DNA of 64,000 bases from Occultella glacieicola (GTDB taxonomy: Bacteria; Actinomycetota; Actinomycetes; Actinomycetales; Beutenbergiaceae): the NCBI RefSeq assembly GCF_004353825.1, contig NZ_SMNA01000007.1, positions 278,303 through 342,302 of the forward strand, given 5' to 3'. Under the pieces are notes generated by a model that worked only from the letters and a program-made list of their open reading frames with translations, was not told the origin of the DNA and ran no database searches. Positions 1 to 7,830 of this stretch are shown piece by piece; within the stretch, counting starts at the first letter, position 1; each line of letters begins with the position of its first letter. A program made the position numbers and the translations under genes.

Positions 1-1
1 C

Positions 2-568
2 GCGAACACCTACGCGAGCGGGGTCACCTACGCCAGCGACCTGATCGCCGCGATCGCCGCCGCGTTCGACTCCACGATGTACCACTTCCCGGTGCCCGCG
101 TTCTTCGACTACCCGGAGACGAAGCGCCTGATGTGGCGCGAGCGAAGCGTGCAACGGGTGCTCGAGATGCAGCGTCGGGTCGACGTCGCGCTCTTCGGCG
201 TCGGGGCCCTGTCGGCCGAGGTGCCCTCCCACGTGTACTCCTCCGGATATCTTGACGACGCCGAGATCGCCTCCCTCGTCGACGACCGCGTGGTCGGCGA
301 CGTGTGCACAGTCTTCCTGCGCGGGGACGGCAGCTTCCGGGACATCGAGATCAACGCCCGGGCCACCGGGCCGACCCCGCGGGAGCTGCGCACGATCAAA
401 CGCCGCGTGTGCGTCGTGGTCGGCGAGGCGAAGGGTCACGCGCTGCTCGGGGCGCTCCGGGCCAGGGTCGTGACGGACCTGATCACCGATGAGACCACGG
501 CCCGATATGTCCTGGGCCTGTTGCGCGGCGCGCCCGGCTCGCCCGCGGGTGGCAGGCTGGGGCCGTGA
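2..568 (+). CDS. SorC/DeoR-type sugar-binding transcriptional regulator, C-terminal part (5' end outside window)
   Basis: The frame is already open at the left edge, so only the last 188 residues are present. They match the effector-binding domain of SorC-family regulators, which bind a phosphorylated sugar and control carbohydrate operons. Visible landmarks are the early ASGVTYASDLI stretch, a GVG turn near residue 75, the SSGYLDD segment that usually follows it, and the late VVVGEAKGHALLGALRA strand-helix. The helix-turn-helix must lie upstream of the window. The stop overlaps the GTG of the acetyltransferase gene (GTGA), so the two are probably translationally coupled. The regulated sugar cannot be inferred. 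Family assignment is from sequence pattern alone. Confidence 0.8.
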   Translation, partial: ANTYASGVTYASDLIAAIAAAFDSTMYHFPVPAFFDYPETKRLMWRERSVQRVLEMQRRVDVALFGVGALSAEVPSHVYSSGYLDDAEIASLVDDRVVGDVCTVFLRGDGSFRDIEINARATGPTPRELRTIKRRVCVVVGEAKGHALLGALRARVVTDLITDETTARYVLGLLRGAPGSPAGGRLGP

Positions 569-1161
569 TTCCCGATGGCACCGACAGCATCGACAACACC
601 GGCGCGACCGCCCACCCCGGGCCGGTCGGCGAGTCCGAGGTACGGATCCGGCCGGCGCTCCCGCGGGACGTGCCGACGATCCGGAGCCTGGTCGAGCCAT
701 ACGCCGAGCGCCGGATCCTGCTCGCGAAGGACCTGGTCGGCTACTACGAGGGCGTCCAGGAGTTCCTGGTGGCGCAGGTCGGCACGGACGTGGTCGGTTG
801 CGGCGCCCTGCACGTGATGTGGGAGGACCTCGCCGAGGTGCGCACGCTCGCGGTGCACGAGGGCAGCCGTGGCACCGGCATCGGACACCTCATGCTCGAG
901 GCGCTCCTGGCCCGGGCCCGCGACCTCGGCCTCACGCGCGTCTTCTGCCTGACGTTCGAGGTGGACTTCTTCACCCGGCACGGGTTCGCGCCGATCGTCG
1001 GTGACGTGGTCGACGAGCGTGTGTTCCACGAACTGCTGCTCTCCCGCGACGACGGCATCGCCGAGTTCCTCGACCTGGCCAGGGTGAAGCCGAACACGCT
1101 CGGCAACACCCGCATGCTGAAGGTCCTGGACCGGCCCGACGGCGCCGCCGCGGCGTCGTAG
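565..1161 (+). CDS. argA: Amino-acid N-acetyltransferase (GNAT), ArgA-like
   Basis: A 198-residue single-domain GNAT enzyme. The acetyl-CoA loop reads RGTGIG near residues 101-106, after the usual beta-strand EVRTLAVHE. The ending with EFLDLARVKPNTLGN closely resembles the short mycobacterial ArgA (Rv2747 type) as I remember it, which acetylates glutamate or glutamine at the first step of arginine synthesis. About 25 residues before the fold are extra and low in structure. The start is GTG overlapping the preceding stop by four bases; no better internal start is evident. The amino-acid substrate is inferred from family resemblance, not shown. Confidence 0.8.
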   Translation: MIPDGTDSIDNTGATAHPGPVGESEVRIRPALPRDVPTIRSLVEPYAERRILLAKDLVGYYEGVQEFLVAQVGTDVVGCGALHVMWEDLAEVRTLAVHEGSRGTGIGHLMLEALLARARDLGLTRVFCLTFEVDFFTRHGFAPIVGDVVDERVFHELLLSRDDGIAEFLDLARVKPNTLGNTRMLKVLDRPDGAAAAS

Positions 1162-1185
1162 GTGCCGCACCGGGGCGCGGGCTGC

Positions 1186-1734
1186 TCAGGCGCGCGACAT
1201 CGGCGCGAGCAGCACCCTGACCCGCACGATCGCCAGGACGACCGCGACCTGGAGGGTCAGGACGGCTCCGACCGCGGCGCCGAGCAGGCCGGCCGGGGCG
1301 GCGATCGCCCAGGCCGCGACGCCGACGACCGCGGCGGCCACCACGACCCGGAGCAGGATCGCGAGCCGGCGCGCGGTGTGCTCGACGGTTCGGGTCGGCA
1401 GGTGGCTGCGCGCTGCTCCGCGCGAGTCGGGGCTGCCGGGCTCACCGACCCCGCGCAGGATCGTGGCCAGGCCCAGCCCCGCCACCACCGCGCCGGTGAT
1501 CGCGAGCAGTTGGCCGGCCCCGAGGAGCGTGAGCCCGGCGATCATCGGCAGGTCCCGGCCCTGCTGACCCGCCATGCTGAGAGCACCGGCGCCGATGAGG
1601 CCCAGCACCAGGGCCACCGCACACATCGCGAGCAGGGTCCGGGTGTGGGCCTGTACGGCACGTGAGATCACCACGTCCGCCGGGGTCCCGACGGGCGCCG
1701 ATCCCGATTCCGGCGCCGGAGATGGGGAGGTCAC
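1186..1734 (-). CDS. Four-helix membrane protein, unknown function
   Basis: A 182-residue protein with about 37 polar residues followed by four hydrophobic segments, roughly at residues 37-58, 63-93, 125-147 and 150-172. Between helices two and three lies a charged loop with several Arg and His. I do not recognise a named family. The start chosen is GTG at 1734: a TAGGCT hexamer sits eight bases upstream and there is no Shine-Dalgarno, which fits a leaderless transcript. The gene is convergent with argA (24-base gap) and lies downstream of mutY on the same strand, so it could also be read from the mutY promoter. Confidence 0.6.
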   Translation of the reverse strand: MTSPSPAPESGSAPVGTPADVVISRAVQAHTRTLLAMCAVALVLGLIGAGALSMAGQQGRDLPMIAGLTLLGAGQLLAITGAVVAGLGLATILRGVGEPGSPDSRGAARSHLPTRTVEHTARRLAILLRVVVAAAVVGVAAWAIAAPAGLLGAAVGAVLTLQVAVVLAIVRVRVLLAPMSRA

Positions 1735-1742
1735 GACATCCG

Positions 1743-1748
1743 AGCCTA
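1743..1748 (-). promoter_or_regulatory. -10 hexamer TAGGCT of a leaderless promoter for the four-helix membrane protein
   Basis: TAGGCT on the minus strand ends eight bases before the GTG at 1734, which would place the transcription start at or beside the start codon. No Shine-Dalgarno is present. Confidence 0.5.
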
Positions 1749-1820
1749 CCGGCCGCGTGTCCGGCTGCCCCGTCCCGCGATCGGAGGGCCTCCACCGGAG
1801 GCTCGCGGGCGCGGGAGTCC

Positions 1821-2795
1821 TCAGGTGAGCGGCAGCGCGTAGCCCAGCACGACGCCGTCGGGCGCCGTCGTCGCCGCGACCAGCCCGTCCGTGAGCAGCC
1901 CCGCCAGGGCCCGCTCGTACTGCGGGCCCGGCTCCCAGGCCCGGGCCAGGTCCGTCGGCGTCACCGGGCCGGTCGCCTGCCGCACCATCGCCAGGATCCG
2001 ACCCCGGGCCTGGCGATCCGTGCCGTGCCAGGCCTGGGTCCGCCGGTTCGAGGCATGGGCGTCGGCCGGGCGTCCGGCGAGCAGCCAGGCACACTCGGTC
2101 CGCACCGGGCAGGCGGAACAGGACGGGGCGCGGGCCGTGCAGACCAGCGCACCGAGTTCCATCAGCGCCGCGTTCCACCGCGCCGACTCCTCGTCGCCGT
2201 CCGGCAGCAGGGCGCGGGCGCGTTCGGACTCGGCCACCACCTGGGTCGGCGGCGGTAGCGCGCGCCCGCCGACCAGCCGGGCCAGAACGCGGCGCACGTT
2301 CGTGTCCAGCACGACGGCACGGCGGCGGTACGCGAAGGCCGTCACCGCGGCCGCGGTGTAGGTGCCGACGCCGGGCAGGGCGAGCAGGTCCGCCATCCCA
2401 GTGGGGACCAGGCCGCCGTGGTCGCGGCTGATCGCGGCCGCCGCCTCCCGCAGCCGCAGGGCCCGGCGGGGGTAGCCGAGCCGGTCCCAGGCCCGCAGCA
2501 CGTCCGCTGGGCTGGCGGCGGCCAGGTCGGCCGGGGACGGCCACCGTGCCATCCAGTCCCGCCACCTCGGCTCCACCCGGGCGACCGGGGTCTGCTGCAG
2601 CATGATCTCGCTGACCAGCACGCCCCAGGCGCCGGTCGCCGGGTCACGCCAGGGCAGGTCCCTGGCCTCGGCGGCGAACCAGTCGAGCAACGCCGTGTGC
2701 AGATCGGACGCCGACGAACCAGGCACGTGCCGGCGCGTCCGGATGGGAGCGGCACCATGAGCAGCGACGTCGCCGAGGTCCACCGGTGTCGTCAT
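1821..2795 (-). CDS. mutY: Adenine DNA glycosylase MutY
   Basis: A 324-residue base-excision repair enzyme that removes adenine mispaired with 8-oxoguanine. Visible hallmarks: SEIMLQQTPV with the catalytic Glu, helix-hairpin-helix LPGVGTYTA, catalytic Asp in VVLDTNVRR, and four iron-sulfur cysteines spaced C-x6-C-x2-C-x5-C. After the cluster only about 85 residues remain, with a short helical region instead of a recognisable Nudix-like 8-oxoG recognition domain; short actinobacterial MutY proteins may share this. The start is ATG at 2795, seven bases after TAGGCT with no Shine-Dalgarno, so a leaderless start is likely. Confidence 0.93.
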   Translation of the reverse strand: MTTPVDLGDVAAHGAAPIRTRRHVPGSSASDLHTALLDWFAAEARDLPWRDPATGAWGVLVSEIMLQQTPVARVEPRWRDWMARWPSPADLAAASPADVLRAWDRLGYPRRALRLREAAAAISRDHGGLVPTGMADLLALPGVGTYTAAAVTAFAYRRRAVVLDTNVRRVLARLVGGRALPPPTQVVAESERARALLPDGDEESARWNAALMELGALVCTARAPSCSACPVRTECAWLLAGRPADAHASNRRTQAWHGTDRQARGRILAMVRQATGPVTPTDLARAWEPGPQYERALAGLLTDGLVAATTAPDGVVLGYALPLT

Positions 2796-2802
2796 GGCAC
2801 CA

Positions 2803-2808
2803 AGCCTA
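2803..2808 (-). promoter_or_regulatory. -10 hexamer TAGGCT of the mutY leaderless promoter
   Basis: The hexamer lies seven bases before the mutY ATG on the minus strand, leaving no room for a ribosome-binding site. Confidence 0.5.
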
Positions 2809-2824
2809 GGTTGATCGGCCTCAG

Positions 2825-2850
2825 CGGGTTCGCTCCGCCCGGCGAACCCG
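2825..2850 (-). terminator. Hairpin downstream of the LysR-like gene
   Basis: A perfect 9-bp inverted repeat CGGGTTCGC / GCGAACCCG with an 8-base loop, about 100 bases past the stop of the LysR-like gene and just before the mutY promoter. It has no U tract, as is common in high-GC genomes. Confidence 0.5.
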
Positions 2851-2950
2851 AACCGCGGCGTCGACCGAGCCCGTTTCCGGCCAGCGAGCCCTTCGCGCGG
2901 CGCTCGGTCGGTCGGGCCGTGCTCGGTCGGCGGGGCGCCCGAGTGCTGCA

Positions 2951-3748
2951 TCAGCCGCGGCGCCGCCCGGAACCGCCGCGCCGCCGACCGGTGGACCCGC
3001 GCGCGCCACCCTTGCCGCGTCGCCCACCGGGGGGAGTGCGCTGTTTCCTGCCGGACGTCGCACCCCGCTCTGCGGCGCCGGCTGCGGGGGAGGCACCGCC
3101 GTCGGGCTCGGTCCGGCGACCGCGCGAGGAGTTCACGGTCCGCCCACGGACGATGCCGACGAGGTCCTCCACCTGGTCGGTGGTGCGCTCGCTGACCCAG
3201 GTGAGCTGCACCGGCGCCAGGGGGCCGCCGTCGAACGTCCGGTGGGTCACGTCCTTGCGGTGGTGCAGCCGGGCCAGTGATTTCGGCACGATGAGCACCC
3301 CGATGCCCGCGGCCACGAGCTCCACGGCGGCCGCGGTCGTGGCGGGCCGGTCGCGGGCACCGATCCCGGGCAGGCCGGCCGGGTCCGCGAACAGGACGTC
3401 GTCGAGCGGATGGAGGACGACCTGTTCGGCGAGGTCCGAGGCGGTCACGGGCTCGTCGGTGTCGAGGGCGGCGAACAGGTGGTCGCGGGCGACCACGACC
3501 ACCGGGACCTCCTCGTACACCGTGATGGCGCTGAACCTCGCGCCGTCGAGCGGCGGGCGGGCCAGGGCGGCGTCCGCGCGTCCGGCGACCAGGTCGTCGG
3601 CGGCCCTCGCCGCGTCCAGCGGCACGAGGGTCAGTGGGATCCGGTGCCGCTCCCGCCAGATCGTGGCCCACTTGGCAGGGGTGACCCCGGGAACGTAGCC
3701 GAGCCGGAAGCCCGGGACCGCCGCGGGTTCGTCGGGTCCGGCCTCCAT
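2951..3748 (-). CDS. LysR substrate-binding-domain protein lacking a DNA-binding domain
   Basis: 265 residues. Residues about 12-205 have the periplasmic-binding-like effector fold of LysR regulators (GYVPGVTPAKW opening strand, hinge VVVVARDHLFA, then AAGIGVLIVPKSLARL). The N-terminal winged helix is absent; only about ten residues precede the effector domain. The last 55 residues form a basic Arg/Gly-rich tail (RGRRT, GGRRGKGG, GRRRGGSGRRRG). Binding of a small ligand is inferred; DNA or RNA contact could come from the tail. The start is ATG at 3748, six bases after TAGGGT (leaderless). It is divergent from the DUF5997 gene with only 37 bases between them, a pairing I recall from other actinobacteria. 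Confidence 0.75.
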   Translation of the reverse strand: MEAGPDEPAAVPGFRLGYVPGVTPAKWATIWRERHRIPLTLVPLDAARAADDLVAGRADAALARPPLDGARFSAITVYEEVPVVVVARDHLFAALDTDEPVTASDLAEQVVLHPLDDVLFADPAGLPGIGARDRPATTAAAVELVAAGIGVLIVPKSLARLHHRKDVTHRTFDGGPLAPVQLTWVSERTTDQVEDLVGIVRGRTVNSSRGRRTEPDGGASPAAGAAERGATSGRKQRTPPGGRRGKGGARGSTGRRRGGSGRRRG

Positions 3749-3754
3749 CCGCTC

Positions 3755-3778
3755 ACCCTAACGGTGAGGACCTACTCT
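3755..3778. promoter_or_regulatory. Divergent leaderless promoter pair (LysR-like / DUF5997)
   Basis: On the minus strand TAGGGT (3755-3760) ends six bases before the ATG at 3748. On the plus strand TACTCT (3773-3778) ends seven bases before the ATG at 3786. Both genes share this 37-base spacer, so regulation of one could affect the other. Confidence 0.5.
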
Positions 3779-3785
3779 GGTGCCC

Positions 3786-4160
3786 ATGAGTACCAAGGAC
3801 TCCTCCCAGACGATGAAGCCGACCACCGCGGCGAAGCGGCTCGGCATCTACCTGCCGGCGGCGCCGGAGGAGTTCCGGGCGTCCACACCCAGCCGGGCGG
3901 AGCTGGAGGATCTGGAGCGCAACCCCCCGGAGTGGTTGGTGGCGCTGCGTCGCAACGGCCCGCACCCGCGGCCCGTGGTGGCGGGCCGGCTCGGGGTCTC
4001 GATCAGCGGGCTCGCCCGCGGCGGGGTGAGCGAGGCCCTCACCACCGAGCAGATCCAGGCCCTGCGCGACGACCCGCCGCAGTGGCTGGTGGCCGAGCGG
4101 GCGATCCAGGCCAAGGTCCGCGCCGAGGAGGAGCGGCTGCGCACCGAGCGCGCCGACTGA
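3786..4160 (+). CDS. DUF5997 family protein
   Basis: A 124-residue soluble protein that looks like the actinobacterial DUF5997 family: AKRLGIYLPAAPEEF opening, a repeated PPEWL / PPQWL motif at about residues 43 and 98, and a charged C-terminal helix. Function is unknown. The repeated D/N-PPxWL segments suggest two copies of one small helical unit. An in-frame GTG lies six bases upstream, but the ATG at 3786 sits seven bases after TACTCT, the spacing seen for other leaderless starts here. Divergent from the LysR-like protein, which may sense a ligand in the same pathway (inference). Confidence 0.75.
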   Translation: MSTKDSSQTMKPTTAAKRLGIYLPAAPEEFRASTPSRAELEDLERNPPEWLVALRRNGPHPRPVVAGRLGVSISGLARGGVSEALTTEQIQALRDDPPQWLVAERAIQAKVRAEEERLRTERAD

Positions 4161-4211
4161 GAAGCCCACCACACCCCGGAGAGCCTCGGCGGAGTTCGCC
4201 ACGAGCGGCGT

Positions 4212-4217
4212 TACCGT
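4212..4217 (+). promoter_or_regulatory. -10 hexamer TACCGT of a leaderless promoter
   Basis: TACCGT ends six bases before the GTG at 4224, and there is no Shine-Dalgarno. Confidence 0.45.
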
Positions 4218-4223
4218 CGGGTC

Positions 4224-4958
4224 GTGAGTACCCAGACGAGAGGTAGGAGCCCGAGGCAGCGACCCGCCCCGGCCGCCGGGTCCTCGAGATCGGGACGCCG
4301 GTCCCCGTCGGCGAAGAGCCAGTCGACCGCGCGGCCCGGACCGAGGCGGCCCAGCCGCGGCACCTACCTGCGCCGCCGCCTCGTGGTGCTGGTGCTCGCG
4401 GCCGCCGTGATCGGCGGGATCGCGTTCGGGGTGACCCGGTTCCTGCTGCCGGCGCTCACTGCGGGGGATCCGACGCCGTCGGCCTCGACCGACCCGGCCG
4501 ATGGCACGACGCCCATCGAGCCCTCGTCCGGAACCCCGGACGAGGAGGCGCTGTCCAACCCGGTCGGCTGCCTGCCCGCGGCCGTCGGACTGACCCTGAC
4601 CCCCGCCGCGGCGAGTACCGCCGCCGGCGCCGGCCTCGGCGTGGCCGTCGAGATCGTCAACACGGGCCAGGTCCAGTGCCTGCTGGACGTGGGCGCCGGT
4701 GCCCTGACCCTGGACGTCTACTCCGGCGAGGACCGGGTCTGGTCCACCACCGACTGCCCGGCCGCGGCGGCCGCACTGCCGGTGCTGCTGGACTCCGGCG
4801 CCGGCGAGTCGGCCTCGTACACCTGGCCCGGGACCCGCAGCGCGGCCGGGTGCCCCGGCGGGCAGCCGGTCGCCGGGGCCGGGACCTACCGGCTCGTGCT
4901 GGGGCTGACCACCGACGGCGGTCCGGTCACGACCGAGCAGGCCTTCACCGTCTCCTGA
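4224..4958 (+). CDS. Single-pass membrane-anchored protein of unknown function
   Basis: 244 residues. A basic Ser/Pro/Arg-rich cytoplasmic N-terminus (about 1-52) is followed by one hydrophobic helix (about 53-75), a Thr/Ser/Pro-rich linker, and an extracytoplasmic domain of about 130 residues. That domain contains four cysteines (near positions 113, 151, 173 and 211) that could form disulfides, and beta-rich segments reminiscent of an Ig-like or DUF4232-like fold. I do not recognise a specific family. The start is GTG six bases after TACCGT. The stop lies nine bases from the disA stop on the other strand, so the two genes are convergent. Confidence 0.6.
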   Translation: MSTQTRGRSPRQRPAPAAGSSRSGRRSPSAKSQSTARPGPRRPSRGTYLRRRLVVLVLAAAVIGGIAFGVTRFLLPALTAGDPTPSASTDPADGTTPIEPSSGTPDEEALSNPVGCLPAAVGLTLTPAAASTAAGAGLGVAVEIVNTGQVQCLLDVGAGALTLDVYSGEDRVWSTTDCPAAAAALPVLLDSGAGESASYTWPGTRSAAGCPGGQPVAGAGTYRLVLGLTTDGGPVTTEQAFTVS

Positions 4959-4967
4959 TCCGGCCGG

Positions 4968-6047
4968 TCAGACGAATCGTTCGAGCAGCGAGGACTCCGC
5001 CTGCCGGGACAGGCCCTCGCGGACGGCCCGGGCACGCTGGGTACCCACACCCTCGACCACCTCGAGGTCGTCGATGGTGGCCGAGAGCATCCGCTGGAGC
5101 GAGCCGAAGTGCTCCACCAGGGCCGTGACCACGGACATCGGCAGACGCGGCACCTTCGTCAGCATCCGGAAGCCGCGTGGGGCGATCGCCGAGTCCAGGG
5201 ACTCGCCCTGGCGGCCGCCCACGCCGATCACCCGGGAGATCTGGGTGAGGTCGATCAGCTGGGTGGAGTCCAGTTCCGCGAGCGCGTCGAGCACGTCGTC
5301 GAGGGTGCGGGCGCTGCGCGGGTCGAGGTAGTCACGGACCACGAGCTCCAGGTCCGGCCCGATGCCGCCGATCAGTTCGTCGAACTGGAGGGCGAGCAGG
5401 CGCCCGTTCGTGCCGAGCTCGACGACGTAGTCCGAGATCTCCGCGGAGATCCGGCGCACCATCTCCAGCCGCTGGACCACGGCCGCGACGTCGCGCACCG
5501 TCACCAGGTCCTCGATCTCGAGAGCGGAGAGGGTGCCGGAGACCTCGTCCAGGCGGGCCTTGTAGCGCTCCAGGGTGGCCAGGGCCTGGTTCGCCCGGGA
5601 CAGGATCACGTCCGAGTCCTCGAGCACGTACCGGCTGCCGCCGACGTAGAGGGCGACGATCCGCATGGACTGGCTGACCGAGATCACCGGGAAGCCGGTC
5701 TGTTTGGCCGCCCGCTCGGCGGTCCGGTGCCGGGTGCCGGACTCGGTGGTCTCGATCGTGGAGTCCGGCAGCAGCTGCACCTGGGCCCGCACGATCCGGT
5801 TGCGGTTGTGGTCCACGACGATCGCGCCGTCCATCTTGGCCAGCTCTCGCAGCCGCGTGGAGGAGAAGTCCACGTCCAGTTCGAAGCCGCCGGAGCTGAT
5901 CTCCTCGACCACGGGGTTGTACCCGAGCACGATCAGGGCCCCGGTGCGCCCGCGCAGGATCCGCTCAAGGCCGTCCCGCAACTCGGTTCCCGGCGCGACT
6001 GCGCGCAGGGTCTCCCGGAAGAGTTCGGGCAAGGCCACGTCAGCCAC
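4968..6047 (-). CDS. disA: Diadenylate cyclase DisA (DNA-integrity scanning protein)
   Basis: 359 residues, the normal family length. The N-terminal DAC domain makes c-di-AMP from two ATP and carries the diagnostic DGA (MDGAIVVD, about residues 72-78) and RHR (GTRHRTAE, about 104-111) motifs. A helical spine follows, and the C-terminal helix-hairpin-helix region (VVEGVGTQRARAVREGL) binds branched DNA. The start is GTG at 6047. The gene lies 57 bases downstream of radA on the same strand; RadA is known to associate with DisA and restrain its cyclase in other bacteria, so the pair is likely co-transcribed and functionally linked. Confidence 0.96.
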   Translation of the reverse strand: MADVALPELFRETLRAVAPGTELRDGLERILRGRTGALIVLGYNPVVEEISSGGFELDVDFSSTRLRELAKMDGAIVVDHNRNRIVRAQVQLLPDSTIETTESGTRHRTAERAAKQTGFPVISVSQSMRIVALYVGGSRYVLEDSDVILSRANQALATLERYKARLDEVSGTLSALEIEDLVTVRDVAAVVQRLEMVRRISAEISDYVVELGTNGRLLALQFDELIGGIGPDLELVVRDYLDPRSARTLDDVLDALAELDSTQLIDLTQISRVIGVGGRQGESLDSAIAPRGFRMLTKVPRLPMSVVTALVEHFGSLQRMLSATIDDLEVVEGVGTQRARAVREGLSRQAESSLLERFV

Positions 6048-6104
6048 TGTGGTTCCCCCAAGGAGGTTCGATCCGTTCCGCTGCCGACGCAGCCGGGGCC
6101 AACT

Positions 6105-7508
6105 CTACGCGAGTCGGATCGGGCGGCGCCGGACACCGAACTGGGCGGCCGTGATCGCCTGCAGGAGGTCCTCGGCGCGGACCACCTCGATGGCCGCCGG
6201 CGGCTCGCCCTCGAGATCCGTGGCGGCCGGGATGATCGCCCGGGAGAAGCCGAGGCGGGCCACCTCCGCGAGGCGCCGGCGGGTCCCGACGGCGGGGCGC
6301 AGGTCGCCCGCCAGGCCTACCTCGCCGATCGCGACCAGGCCGTCCACGAGCTCGAAGTCCTGCCGGGCGCTGACCACTGCGAGGGCGATGGCCAGGTCCG
6401 CGGCCGGTTCGATCGCCCGCGCGCCGCCGACCGTGGAGACGTAGATGTCCATGCCGGAGGTGTCGATGCCGGCCCGGGAGCCCAGGACGGCCAGGGTCAT
6501 CAGCACCCGCGAGGACTCCACCCCGGCCGTGGTGCGGCGTGGGTTCGGCATCACGGTGCGGTTGGTGAGCGCCTGGATCTCGGTCGGCATGGGCCGGCGC
6601 CCGTCAAGAGTGACGGTGACGCAGGTGCCCGGCACCGGGTCCCGCTTCCCGGACAGGAACAGCCCGCTCGGATCCGCCAGCGAGTGGATGCCCGTCTCGG
6701 TGAGGCTGAAGCAGCCGACCTCGTCGGTGGTGCCGTACCGGTTCTTCACGGCCCGTACCATCCGCAGTTCGGCGTGCTTGTCCCCCTCGAACTGGCAGAC
6801 CACGTCCACCAGGTGTTCCAGGACCCGCGGCCCGGCGATCGACCCGTCCTTGGTCACGTGGCCCACCAGGATCACCGGCGTGGCCGTGCGCTTGGCCACC
6901 GCGATCAGTGCCGCCGCCACCTCCCGCACCTGGGACACGCCGCCCGCGGAACCGTCCACCTGCGCGGACGCGATCGTCTGGACCGAGTCGATGACGAGCA
7001 GGTCGGGGGTGTGCGCCTCGATGTGCCCGAGCACCGTACCGAGGTCGGTCTCGGCGGCCAGCAGGAGGCCGGGACGGATCGCACCGATGCGTTCGGCGCG
7101 CAACCGGACCTGACTCGCCGACTCCTCACCGGTGACGTAGAGGACCTTCGACCCGGCCTCCGCCGTGCGGGCCGCCACGTCCAGCAGCAGGGTCGACTTG
7201 CCCACCCCTGGTTCGCCGGCGAGCAGCACCACGGCCCCGGGCACGATCCCGCCGCCGAGGACCCGGTCGAACTCCCCGACGCCGGTCGGCCGGTACCGGG
7301 CCTCCTCCGCGTCCACGTCCGCGATCGGCTGCGCCGGACTCCGCAACGGCGCGGCGACGGCGGTCCGCGGGCCGGTCGCGACGGCGCCGGCCTCCACCAC
7401 CGTGCCCCAGGCCTGGCACTCACCGCATCGGCCCACCCACTTCGCCGTGGTCCAGCCGCACTCGGTGCAGCGGTGGACGGGACGCTGGGCGCGGGCGGTC
7501 GAACTCAT
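6105..7508 (-). CDS. radA: DNA repair protein RadA (Sms)
   Basis: 467 residues. The order is: zinc finger C-x2-C...C-x2-C at residues about 15-32 (CTEC...CGEC), RecA-like ATPase with Walker A GEPGVGKST near 104-112, the RadA-specific KNRYG motif (usual form KNRFG) near 255, and a C-terminal Lon-protease-like domain with DIYVSTVGG. RadA is a DnaB-like helicase that promotes branch migration during recombination. The start is ATG at 7508, seven bases after TACCGT and without a Shine-Dalgarno. It heads a radA-disA unit. Confidence 0.96.
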   Translation of the reverse strand: MSSTARAQRPVHRCTECGWTTAKWVGRCGECQAWGTVVEAGAVATGPRTAVAAPLRSPAQPIADVDAEEARYRPTGVGEFDRVLGGGIVPGAVVLLAGEPGVGKSTLLLDVAARTAEAGSKVLYVTGEESASQVRLRAERIGAIRPGLLLAAETDLGTVLGHIEAHTPDLLVIDSVQTIASAQVDGSAGGVSQVREVAAALIAVAKRTATPVILVGHVTKDGSIAGPRVLEHLVDVVCQFEGDKHAELRMVRAVKNRYGTTDEVGCFSLTETGIHSLADPSGLFLSGKRDPVPGTCVTVTLDGRRPMPTEIQALTNRTVMPNPRRTTAGVESSRVLMTLAVLGSRAGIDTSGMDIYVSTVGGARAIEPAADLAIALAVVSARQDFELVDGLVAIGEVGLAGDLRPAVGTRRRLAEVARLGFSRAIIPAATDLEGEPPAAIEVVRAEDLLQAITAAQFGVRRRPIRLA

Positions 7509-7515
7509 GCATCCG

Positions 7516-7521
7516 ACGGTA
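7516..7521 (-). promoter_or_regulatory. -10 hexamer TACCGT of the radA-disA leaderless promoter
   Basis: Minus-strand TACCGT ends seven bases before the radA ATG; no ribosome-binding site fits between them. Confidence 0.45.
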
Positions 7522-7830
7522 GCGCCCGGTCACGACAATCCGCCGTCAGCGACGCGGCGCTGTGCACCGCCGCGCCGGGCAGGCATCGGCACCGACGCAC
7601 TCGCCCACTGGCGCGTCGCGCGAGACGTCGCCGCGGACCCCGCGATAGTGTGGGGACCGCTCTTCCGGCGTGGCCTACGCCGAACCTCCTCGGGTCGACC
7701 CCAGCTCGGTCCACTGCACAGTTGCGCACCGGAGGCAAAGGGACTCGGTCTCAGGTCGCCGTCGTCGGACACTCTGACGCCGTGCACCGGGCACCGCTGG
7801 GGGGACCGGGGCAGGGCACCGGAGTTGGAT
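7522..7830. other. Intergenic region between radA and the nitrilase-fold gene
   Basis: About 310 bases with no convincing gene. It must hold the plus-strand promoter for the gene at 7831; TAGTGT at 7646-7651 is a possible -10 but has no clear -35, and would give a leader of about 175 bases. The last ten bases carry GGAG, a good Shine-Dalgarno. I see no strong hairpin. Confidence 0.4.
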
